Below, piece after piece: positions 32,477-39,766 of a stretch of 64,000 nucleotides of DNA; the stretch's first letter is position 1, and each line of letters begins with the position of its first letter. A model generated the notes under the pieces. That model had not been told where the DNA came from and did not search any database. It was given only the letters and a program-made list of their open reading frames with translations. The DNA is from Flavitalea sp966112615. GTDB lineage: Bacteria; Bacteroidota; Bacteroidia; Chitinophagales; Chitinophagaceae. Location of the stretch: positions 38,011 through 102,010 of the forward strand of contig CBHWDO010000014.1 of assembly GCA_966112615.1 (NCBI GenBank), given 5' to 3'. The position numbers were made by a program, and so were the translations under genes.

Positions 32477-35400
32477 TTAATGCTGAGCCGGAGCTGCTTC
32501 CTTAGCTGCACCCTCATGCTCTTCATGACCCGCAACATGTGCAGTCAGCACATCCGTGTTACGCACCTTCGCCAGGTAGTTAACATTCGGCAATGTGTGG
32601 ATCTGCTCGAGAACGTAGAACAGTCTTGACTTATTCTTCATTCTTTCCTGGGTGATCCTTGACTGTGTATTGTTGATGTTTCCGAATACGATTGCATTGG
32701 TAGGACAAGCCTGGGCACAAGCAGAGTTCACATCACTGTCGGCCAGCGGACGGTTCTCTTTCTTAGCCTGGAGCTTACCAGCCTGGGTTCTCTGAACACA
32801 GAATGAACATTTTTCGATCACACCACGGCTACGTACAGTTACATCAGGGTTCAGAACCATCCTGGTCAGATCATCATTCATCATGTGAACTGAATCATCG
32901 AGTTTACCTACACCTGAAGTCTTCTGGTTGTCCTTGAAGGAATCAGCACCAGTGTAATCAGCCCAGTTGAAGCGACGAACTTTGTAAGGACAGTTATTCG
33001 CGCAATATCTTGTACCGATACAACGGTTATAGATCATCTGGTTTGCACCTTCAGAGCTGTGGTTGGTTGCAGCTACCGGACAAACGTTCTCACATGGAGC
33101 ATTATCACAGTGCTGGCAAAGCATTGGCTGGAATACGGTCTGAACGCTTTCAGGGTCATTTGGATTTCCACTGAAGTAGCGGTCAATACGCAGCCAGTGC
33201 ATATCATGGTATCTTGTAACTTCTGATTTACCTACAACAGGAACGTTGTTTTCTGAGTGACATGCTACCACGCAGGCACCACATCCGAAACATGCGTTCA
33301 GGTCGATCGACATACCCCAGTGTGCACCAGGTCTGTCGTATGTTGGATAAAGTGTACCGGCTTCTTCGAATTTCTCCAGTCCACCCCATGGCTCAAGCTC
33401 TTTTGCCCTTGCATCCAGTACGGTGTTTGGATTCTTCTTGTATTCTGTGAGAGTCAGTTCTTTTACCACCTCATGACGACCTTCATAAGAGTTGTGAACC
33501 TGCACCTGTGCAACCACATACTTCTCACCGGTCTTTTCAAGAGTAACTGAAGGAACTGAATACTCATATGTTCTGCCATTGAAAGTAGCCAGGTTGAAAA
33601 CATTCTTACCGGCACCTACTGTAGCACGACCAATATTTTTTGCAGTATCCTCATCGTTTCCGCTTCCTGACTTACGACCGTAACCAAGAGCGACAGCGAT
33701 GGTATTTTCGTTCATACCCGGGATGATCAGTGCAGGAAGGGTAAGTTCTTTACCATTCACAGTGATCTTCACAACAGGCTTATCAGGATTTACTTCGTAG
33801 TCATCAGACTCGCCGGAATCAGTAAGATCGATTCCAAGCAGTTCTTTACCAACCTTTGGAGAAACCATTGCAAAGTTATCCCAGGTTGAACGGGTGATCG
33901 GATCAGGAAGTTCGAGCAACCATGGGTTATTCGACTGGCGACCTTCTCCCATTGAAATGTTCTCATAAAGAGCCAGTTCAAAGTTTCCGCCTTTCTTAGC
34001 TGAACCGATAGCAGCAGCTGCAGCAGCCACTGCACCACCATTGAAGCCTGCTCCGCCAATTGCCGGAGTTGCCGGTTCTACCACACCATCCTGTAATGCC
34101 TTGTTCAGGGTTTCTGCGCCACCCAATCTGCCGGACCAGAAATTACGGAAGTAAGCTTCGTAATTATTGGCATTTCCGGCCCACTTCAGGAGAGAATCCT
34201 GGTACTGGCGGGTAGTGAATAAAGGAGCGATGGTAGGCTGGATCATGCTGAAATAACCTGCTTTAGGTTCAGCATCACCCCAGCTTTCCAGGAAATGACT
34301 TGAAGGAACGATGAACTTGCAGAGTTCTGAAGTTTCGTCCTTTCTATCATTAAGAGAAACAGATACTTTAATATTCTTCAAAGCCTTGGCGAAGCGAGCG
34401 CCATCAGCTGAAGTGTACACTGGGTTTACATCGTAGAGGATGATACCACCCACACGGCCACCTTCCATATCGGCAACCAGTGTAGCAAAATCAGTATCAA
34501 TACCCTGTCTTGTATTATTTGTAGCGGTCCAGTCGATGGTTTTACCATTCGCACCGATCGCTTCATTGATAGCGTTTACGATGATCTGAACATCAGGACT
34601 GTTGCTTCCGCAAACCACGAGACCGGCACCGGATGCCTTCAGGTCTGCAGCTGCTTTTTCAATTCCTTTCTTCACTTTTTCAGGAACTCCGCTAACAGCC
34701 TGTCCGTTTACTGCATTCAGCAGGGCCAGTGCAACAGCGCCGGTTTCTGAAGGACGGTGAGTGTAACGGAAATCAGCGTTGGAACCAGTCATGCTCATAA
34801 AGCTTTCGAACTGGTAGTGACGGCTCATTTCAGTATTCTCAGGAGTAACTTTTCTTGTTTGGGCGAATCCTCTCATGAATTCAACCGGGCTGAGCCAGGT
34901 ACCGAGAAAATCAGCTCCAAGGCTCACAACAACCTTCGCAGCGTCGAAACGGTAAGAAGGAAGTGCTCTTTTTCCGTAAGAAGCTTCATTGGCGAGGAGC
35001 ATACCGCTATAAGAAACGGCATCGTATTGTACATGGCGGCTTCCAGGATATTTCGCCAGGAATTCACCGATGATTGCTTTAGAAGTTGGAGAAGTAATGG
35101 TGCTGGTCAGGAGAACCAGTGGAGCACCACCTAATCCAGCCAGTGCCTGCAAAATCATTTTATCTGCATCCTCAATGCTGATGGCATTGTTATTTGCAAA
35201 AGGGAAACGAAGTCTCGCAGTATCATACAGGTCAAGAACAGAAGCCTGAACCCTTGCACTGGTACCACCACCGGTGAAAGTGCTGAGGGTATTTCCTTCG
35301 ATCTTGATTGGACGACCGTCTCTTACTTTAACCACAACAGGGATTGATTCTCCACCGCTTACATAAGTTGAAGCGTAGAAATCTGCAACACCCGGAGTGA

Positions 35401-35647
35401 TATCTGCAGGACGATTAAGGAAAGGGATGGATTTTTTAACCGGCATTTCGCAGCTTGCAGCCACAGCAGCGGCAGCAGTACTAAAACCCAGGTATTTTAA
35501 GAAGTCTCTCCTGGAGGCAGAAGAATCAGCTAATGCAGAATCCGCCGCAAATGGCAGGTCTTCCTGAAATTCGTTCTCGGCAAGCTTCTTCGATTTTTCG
35601 CTAGAATTTAGTTCTGAGAAATTTTGCCAGTACTTTTTGTTAGCCAT
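32477..35647 (-). CDS. actB: Alternative complex III subunit ActB, molybdopterin-fold iron-sulfur protein
   Basis: 1056 residues, exported by Tat: the twin arginines are R46-R47 in SRRDFLKYLG and a lipobox-like AASC follows (Cys66). The long N-terminal part (about 70-740) has the fold of a molybdopterin oxidoreductase but, as known for ActB, no cofactor. The C-terminal part (about 770-1010) carries the cysteine groups for four clusters: CFGCGACVVAC, CQHCDNAPCENVC, CIGTRYCANNC and CSFCVQRTQ with CAQAC. These clusters take electrons from menaquinol and pass them to the ActA hemes. The last residues are Ala/His-rich. Confidence 0.95.
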   Translation of the reverse strand: MANKKYWQNFSELNSSEKSKKLAENEFQEDLPFAADSALADSSASRRDFLKYLGFSTAAAAVAASCEMPVKKSIPFLNRPADITPGVADFYASTYVSGGESIPVVVKVRDGRPIKIEGNTLSTFTGGGTSARVQASVLDLYDTARLRFPFANNNAISIEDADKMILQALAGLGGAPLVLLTSTITSPTSKAIIGEFLAKYPGSRHVQYDAVSYSGMLLANEASYGKRALPSYRFDAAKVVVSLGADFLGTWLSPVEFMRGFAQTRKVTPENTEMSRHYQFESFMSMTGSNADFRYTHRPSETGAVALALLNAVNGQAVSGVPEKVKKGIEKAAADLKASGAGLVVCGSNSPDVQIIVNAINEAIGANGKTIDWTATNNTRQGIDTDFATLVADMEGGRVGGIILYDVNPVYTSADGARFAKALKNIKVSVSLNDRKDETSELCKFIVPSSHFLESWGDAEPKAGYFSMIQPTIAPLFTTRQYQDSLLKWAGNANNYEAYFRNFWSGRLGGAETLNKALQDGVVEPATPAIGGAGFNGGAVAAAAAAIGSAKKGGNFELALYENISMGEGRQSNNPWLLELPDPITRSTWDNFAMVSPKVGKELLGIDLTDSGESDDYEVNPDKPVVKITVNGKELTLPALIIPGMNENTIAVALGYGRKSGSGNDEDTAKNIGRATVGAGKNVFNLATFNGRTYEYSVPSVTLEKTGEKYVVAQVQVHNSYEGRHEVVKELTLTEYKKNPNTVLDARAKELEPWGGLEKFEEAGTLYPTYDRPGAHWGMSIDLNACFGCGACVVACHSENNVPVVGKSEVTRYHDMHWLRIDRYFSGNPNDPESVQTVFQPMLCQHCDNAPCENVCPVAATNHSSEGANQMIYNRCIGTRYCANNCPYKVRRFNWADYTGADSFKDNQKTSGVGKLDDSVHMMNDDLTRMVLNPDVTVRSRGVIEKCSFCVQRTQAGKLQAKKENRPLADSDVNSACAQACPTNAIVFGNINNTQSRITQERMKNKSRLFYVLEQIHTLPNVNYLAKVRNTDVLTAHVAGHEEHEGAAKEAAPAQH

Positions 35648-35730
35648 ATTATGTTTCGTTGGTCAAGAGCCGGGGTTTATTTCCGACCTATGATTGAAGA
35701 ATTCTTTTTACTTGTTTCCGATGTTGAGTA

Positions 35731-37014
35731 TTAGTAGTGACATTTCTGACATTCAACACCACCGATATCGCTTACAGTCACGCTATCTCTCACACCAGCC
35801 TTGATCTCATTATGATACTTCTGATAGATGCTGTAGAACTTGTTTCCTTTATTACCGGTAGAATCAAGGAAATCAACTTTGGTTTCCCTGTGACAGTTTA
35901 CGCACCAGCCCATGCTGAGGTCGGCAAACTGGTACACTTCATCCATGTTGGTGATCTCACCGTGACAGGTCTGGCACTGAACCTTTCCAGCCTTGGTGTG
36001 CTGTGCGTGGTTAAAGTAAACGTGGTCAGGAAGATTGTGCAATTTGATCCACTCGATCGGCTTGCCTTTTCCATTGTAAGAACGGCTTCCAGGATCCCAT
36101 CCTGCAAATTCATACAGTTTCGCAATCTCTGCAGTACCGTCAACCTTGCTGCCGTCTTCACGATAAAGCTGCTCACCAGCGTACTCGTTGATGGTCATGT
36201 GACAGTTCATACACACATTCACTGAAGGGATATTGGCATGTTTGCCTTCGAAAGCACCACCGTGGCAGTACAGACAGTTGATCTGGTTCTTGCCGGCGTG
36301 TACTTTATGGGAGAAGTAGATCGGCTGCTCAGGCTGTTGACCCTGGCTGCGACCGAGCCCGATAGCACCTTTCACCACGTAGAATCCTCCAACGATGAAG
36401 AGGATCAGGGTGATCAGGGTGATATAGGTTTTGTTTCTATAGAAAGGAATCGGCTCCTGTGCAGGAAGACCTTCCTTATCGTCAGAGAGTTTTCTCAGGT
36501 TGCTGTTCACCTGAAGCATCACCAGGGCAACTACTGCCAGGATGAGGGTGAGGATACCATATAAAATGGAATTGTCTGATTCGTCGTAAACAGCACCACC
36601 TGCACCTGCCGGAGCACCTTCGCCGCCTGCTGGTTTTGCAGCAGCATCTGCAGCCGCTTTGTTCACATAATCAACGATAGCGTCGATATCTTTCTCTGAA
36701 AGCTGCGGGAATGCAGTCATCAAAACGCCACCGTACTGGGCTTTCAGCTGCTGGGTGTATGGATCACCAGCCATGAATTTGGCCGGGTTATGGATCCAGG
36801 CATAGAGCTGTTTGCGGTCGGACCATGGACCACGGGTTTCAACGCCCGCGAGAGCCGGACCGGTCAGGTTCTTGTTAACAGCGTGACAGCTGGCACAGTT
36901 CTGCTGGAAGAGTGCCTGGCCATTCTGAGCCATAACTTTTGAACCAAACGACAATAATGTGGTAAGAATGAAGGAAAAAATTACAATCCTCTTGCTCGAT
37001 CTATGACCAATCAT
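35731..37014 (-). CDS. actA: Alternative complex III subunit ActA, six-heme cytochrome c
   Basis: 427 residues with a signal sequence (1-29). An N-terminal monoheme cytochrome c domain has C40-A-S-C43-H44; two membrane helices follow (149-168 and 197-215), then a multiheme domain with CXXCH at 247, 268, 347, 371 and 422, the last ending two residues before the C-terminus. So six heme sites are present, against five in the pentaheme core described for ActA. The gene opens the operon and has a -7 box 50 bp upstream. The extra heme domain gives a built-in electron exit to the aa3 oxidase, which has none in its subunit II. Confidence 0.94.
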   Translation of the reverse strand: MIGHRSSKRIVIFSFILTTLLSFGSKVMAQNGQALFQQNCASCHAVNKNLTGPALAGVETRGPWSDRKQLYAWIHNPAKFMAGDPYTQQLKAQYGGVLMTAFPQLSEKDIDAIVDYVNKAAADAAAKPAGGEGAPAGAGGAVYDESDNSILYGILTLILAVVALVMLQVNSNLRKLSDDKEGLPAQEPIPFYRNKTYITLITLILFIVGGFYVVKGAIGLGRSQGQQPEQPIYFSHKVHAGKNQINCLYCHGGAFEGKHANIPSVNVCMNCHMTINEYAGEQLYREDGSKVDGTAEIAKLYEFAGWDPGSRSYNGKGKPIEWIKLHNLPDHVYFNHAQHTKAGKVQCQTCHGEITNMDEVYQFADLSMGWCVNCHRETKVDFLDSTGNKGNKFYSIYQKYHNEIKAGVRDSVTVSDIGGVECQKCHY

Positions 37015-37063
37015 ATTAATTGAATATGATGAAATTATGTGGAAAAATTTCCTGAATTGGCTG

Positions 37064-37071
37064 CAAAAATA
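37064..37071 (-). promoter_or_regulatory. -7 promoter box of the act-cox operon
   Basis: Minus strand TATTTTTG, an exact TAnnTTTG match, 50 bp before the actA ATG. A TTTTTTG lies only 14 bp further upstream, short of the usual 19-21 bp, so the -33 element is unclear. Confidence 0.5.
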
Positions 37072-37260
37072 AGTCAGGTTTACTACAAAAAAGCAGGATG
37101 TTTAAAATTTTTTTAACGTAGTACTGACGCGGGTTTCAACGATTTTTCGGGCTTTTCGGATAGGTTCCAAAATTAATATGTCATGTTTTTGTCAGGGCCA
37201 GAATTTATGTGGAAAGGGTGAATAAGTTCAGGATTTGGGATGATTTTGGTCAACAGCTCC

Positions 37261-37290
37261 GGAGTTAGGAGTTGGGAGTTGGGAGCTGGT
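37261..37290 (+). repeat. GGAGTTG heptad array
   Basis: Four 7-bp units in a row: GGAGTTA, GGAGTTG, GGAGTTG, GGAGCTG. The reverse complement of the same unit forms the array at 46409. Confidence 0.7.
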
Positions 37291-37395
37291 AATCGCTAAT
37301 ATTCTGTAAAACCATCCTACATATTAAATAACCTTTCTTATCATCGCATCCTGATAAAAATTCTAAAGCTGAAAACATTTATACCTGTCATATTC

Positions 37396-38094
37396 ATGTT
37401 GTTATGCTCGGTTGGCTCCATTGCGCAGGTAAGAGTTGCCGGAAGGGTATTCGACATTTCAGGAAAGATCCCCCTGGAGGCAGTTTCAGTATTGACCAGC
37501 TCCGGAAAAGGAACTGCCACCGACGAAGATGGCCGCTACAATATAGTGTTGAACGAGTCAGATTCTATCTGGTTTTCCTACCTGAATAAGCCTACCGCGA
37601 AATATGCCGTGAAGGGCATTATTAACAAGGATAATTTTGAAGTTGCCCTGCATGTTTACCCTACCACTTTAAAGGAAGTCAGGATCATGCCCCGCAATTA
37701 CAGGATGGATTCACTTCGGAACAGGGAGGAATATGCAAAGGCATTTAACTGGCAGAAGCCGGGAATTGGGTCATCGCTGAATGTTGGACCGAATGGTGGA
37801 GTTGGACTTGACCTCGACGCATTCATTTCCATGTTTCAATTCAGAAAGAACCGCAGGATGCAGGCTTTCCAGGAAAGATTATTACGGGAAGAAGCTGAAG
37901 CATATATAGATCACCGCTTCAACCGTGCACTTATTATAAAACTCACCGGGTTAAAGGGTGATGAGTTGAATGCATATATTGAAAGATATCGTCCTTCACT
38001 TGAATTCACGGAAACCACTTCTGATTACGAGTTCCAGGAGTATATTAAAAGAAGCTACCAGCAGTTTGTGAGGCTGAGGAGGTTGGGGTTTTAG
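37396..38094 (+). CDS. CarboxypepD_reg-like domain protein
   Basis: 232 residues from the first ATG. Residues about 12-90 (VAGRVFDISGKIPLEAVSVL, then GTATDEDGRYNIVL) form a CarboxypepD_reg-like beta-sandwich, common as the N-terminal domain of Bacteroidota envelope proteins. The rest is helical and charged with no family I know. With ATG 37396 the signal peptide would be only MLLCSVGSIAQ. In frame upstream, codons from 37351 encode a proper signal n-region (LIKILKLKTFIPVIF) without any ATG, GTG or TTG, so translation may begin at a rare codon there. The gene runs into nested-palindrome copy 2, whose first GGGCTGA begins 2 bp after the stop. Confidence 0.7.
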   Translation: MLLCSVGSIAQVRVAGRVFDISGKIPLEAVSVLTSSGKGTATDEDGRYNIVLNESDSIWFSYLNKPTAKYAVKGIINKDNFEVALHVYPTTLKEVRIMPRNYRMDSLRNREEYAKAFNWQKPGIGSSLNVGPNGGVGLDLDAFISMFQFRKNRRMQAFQERLLREEAEAYIDHRFNRALIIKLTGLKGDELNAYIERYRPSLEFTETTSDYEFQEYIKRSYQQFVRLRRLGF

Positions 38095-38095
38095 C

Positions 38096-38276
38096 GGGCT
38101 GAGCAAGGGCGGAGCGGTTGCGCTGAACGCACGGGGCTGAACAAACAGCAAAGCTGTTTGGGCTGAACGGAAGTAACCTACGGCCATTCAGCCAGATTTC
38201 AAGTCAGCCCACCAGCCTTCGGCAGGTGGTCAGCCTTGTCCGTTCAGCCCAGCTCCTTCAGAGCGGGTCAGCCCGG
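38096..38276. repeat. Nested palindromic repeat, copy 2 (GGGCTGA family)
   Basis: Boxes GGGCTGA (38096), CGCTGAAC (38121), GGGGCTGA (38133) and GGGCTGAACGG (38160) on the left; TTCAGCC (38187), TCAGCCC (38214), GGTCAGCC (38228), GTTCAGCCC (38242) and GGTCAGCCC (38266) on the right. Side hairpins include AAACAGC/GCTGTTT (38143-38159) and a near-perfect CCACC-GCC/GGC-GGTGG (38219-38229 region). The core CAGCCTTGTCCGTTCAGCCC (38231-38250) is shared with the other copies. It overlaps the last 47 bp of purN. Confidence 0.82.
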
Positions 38277-38835
38277 TGATCACTTCCTCAATCACCCTTG
38301 GAAAATGCTCATGCTCCAGCCGGTGGATCTTTTGAGCCAGGGTGGCGGGAGTATCTTCAGGAGTTACAGGACAGGTTGCCTGGAAAATATGTTTCCCATG
38401 ATCAAAGATCTCGTCCACAAAATGAATGGTGATACCGCTTTCGGAGTCGCAGGCTGCTATCACGGCTTCATGAACGAAATTCCCATACATACCCTTTCCA
38501 CCATATTTTGGTAATAAGGCCGGGTGAATATTGACCATTCGACCTTTATAGGCATTTACCAAGGCTACCGGGATCTTCCATAAAAAGCCGGCAAGTACCA
38601 CGAAACTGATACCCGCCTGCTTCAGTTCATCAACATAGGCATTGCCCCTGAAAAACTTTTCCTTCTCTATTATTAAGGTTGGAATTCCAAACTCTTCAGC
38701 AATCTTCAACACACCTGCCTCCGGTTTGTTAGAGACCACCAATCCAATCTTTACTGAATCCTTTCCTTTAAAATATTCAATGATCTTCCTGGCGTTTGAT
38801 CCTGCACCGGAAGCGAAAATGGCCAAAGTTTGCAT
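38230..38835 (-). CDS. purN: Phosphoribosylglycinamide formyltransferase
   Basis: Third step of purine synthesis: transfers a formyl group from 10-formyl-THF to GAR. 201 residues; GAGSNARKIIEYF near 9-21 binds the phosphate, NIHPALLPKYGGKGMYG near 104-120 holds the catalytic Asn and His with the Lys-rich loop, and HFVDEIFDHG near 136-145 the catalytic Asp. The last 15 residues or so (GLTRSEGAGLNGQG) and the TGA stop are encoded inside nested-palindrome copy 2, so the original stop seems to have been lost or overwritten. It is the last gene of a minus-strand run starting with the TetR gene. Confidence 0.93.
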   Translation of the reverse strand: MQTLAIFASGAGSNARKIIEYFKGKDSVKIGLVVSNKPEAGVLKIAEEFGIPTLIIEKEKFFRGNAYVDELKQAGISFVVLAGFLWKIPVALVNAYKGRMVNIHPALLPKYGGKGMYGNFVHEAVIAACDSESGITIHFVDEIFDHGKHIFQATCPVTPEDTPATLAQKIHRLEHEHFPRVIEEVITGLTRSEGAGLNGQG

Positions 38836-38856
38836 GGGTCAAAACTACGATATATG

Positions 38857-39726
38857 TCAGGATAAAATCTTCGACAGGTTGGTATAGCTTGTTTTCACGC
38901 TATCCATCTCCTTCACCATATCCTGCTCATAGAAGAAATGCTTCATCCCCGCAAGTTTTGCAGCAGCAAAAGCCGACTTGAAATTCACAATACCATTTCC
39001 TACTTCAGTAATATTTTCCCGCTTCGCATCAATATCTTTCACATGCCATAATGGAAACCTACCGGGATATTCTTTGAATAAAGCCACCGGATCCTGTTTC
39101 GCCTTTACAGCCCAGGCCAGGTCGAGCTCCATCTTTACCAAATTTGCATCTGTGCCTTTCATGATCAGGTCATACGGACGCTTTCCTTCTACCTGGTCAA
39201 ATTCGCTTGCATGATTATGATATGCAAACTGGATCCCGGCTTTCTTACAGGCGTCGCCGGTCTTCGTAAACATACCGATAGTGTTATCAATCTCCTGTAA
39301 AGTACCTACAGGAGCCGAAGAACATACCAGGTAAGGGATTCCGCCCTCTGCCGCTTCATCAACCAGTTGCTGCATATCTGCTGCAAGGGTAGGCATTTTG
39401 TAATTACTTTGTTTTGGTAATCCTCCTACAACATGATGACTTCTCCATTCCAACCCAAGATCTGAAAGGAATTTTTTGAACTCTTTCGGCTTGTAACCAT
39501 AGAAAGGTCCTTTTGGACTGAATGAAGTTTCAATCTCCTTAAATCCAATAGCAGCCAGGTTTTTGAAAAGCTCCGTAGTATCTCCACCGGCCATGCGCAT
39601 CATAGTGAACATCTGGATCCCGATTGGACGTGCTTTATAAAAACCTGCTTTAAGAAAATCCGGAGCGATCAATCCTCCCAAAACAAGCGCTGAACCTGCT
39701 TTTAAAAAATCTCTGCGATTATTCAT
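38857..39726 (-). CDS. Sugar phosphate isomerase/epimerase-like Tat-exported protein
   Basis: 289 residues. The N-terminus MNNRRDFLKAGSALVLGG is a Tat signal (RR at 4-5). The rest is a xylose isomerase-like TIM barrel: GIQMFTMMRMAGGDTTELF near 36-54, SFSPKGPFYGY, HHVVGGLP near 98-105, FAYHNHASEFDQV near 168-180, KMELDLAWAV near 197-206, and HVKDID near 225. Many exported Bacteroidota members have no assigned reaction. It follows the PQQ-type dehydrogenase gene by 40 bp, suggesting joint periplasmic sugar processing. Confidence 0.85.
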   Translation of the reverse strand: MNNRRDFLKAGSALVLGGLIAPDFLKAGFYKARPIGIQMFTMMRMAGGDTTELFKNLAAIGFKEIETSFSPKGPFYGYKPKEFKKFLSDLGLEWRSHHVVGGLPKQSNYKMPTLAADMQQLVDEAAEGGIPYLVCSSAPVGTLQEIDNTIGMFTKTGDACKKAGIQFAYHNHASEFDQVEGKRPYDLIMKGTDANLVKMELDLAWAVKAKQDPVALFKEYPGRFPLWHVKDIDAKRENITEVGNGIVNFKSAFAAAKLAGMKHFFYEQDMVKEMDSVKTSYTNLSKILS

Positions 39727-39766
39727 ATTGAAAAATTTTGGCCCCGAAACCGGGGCCGGTTAATAA

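Larger units (their letters stand above)
37015..37395. other. 381-bp gene-free region with operon promoter
   Basis: Between two divergent genes. It contains the act operon -7 box (37064), a GGAGTTG heptad array (37261), and the upstream extension of the 37396 gene. No RNA gene or further reading frame is visible. The middle part (37100-37250) shows nothing I recognise. Confidence 0.6.

Noticed and set aside
37261..37290. Short tandem repeats as a CRISPR array
   Set aside because: Units are 7 bp with no spacers and no cas genes.
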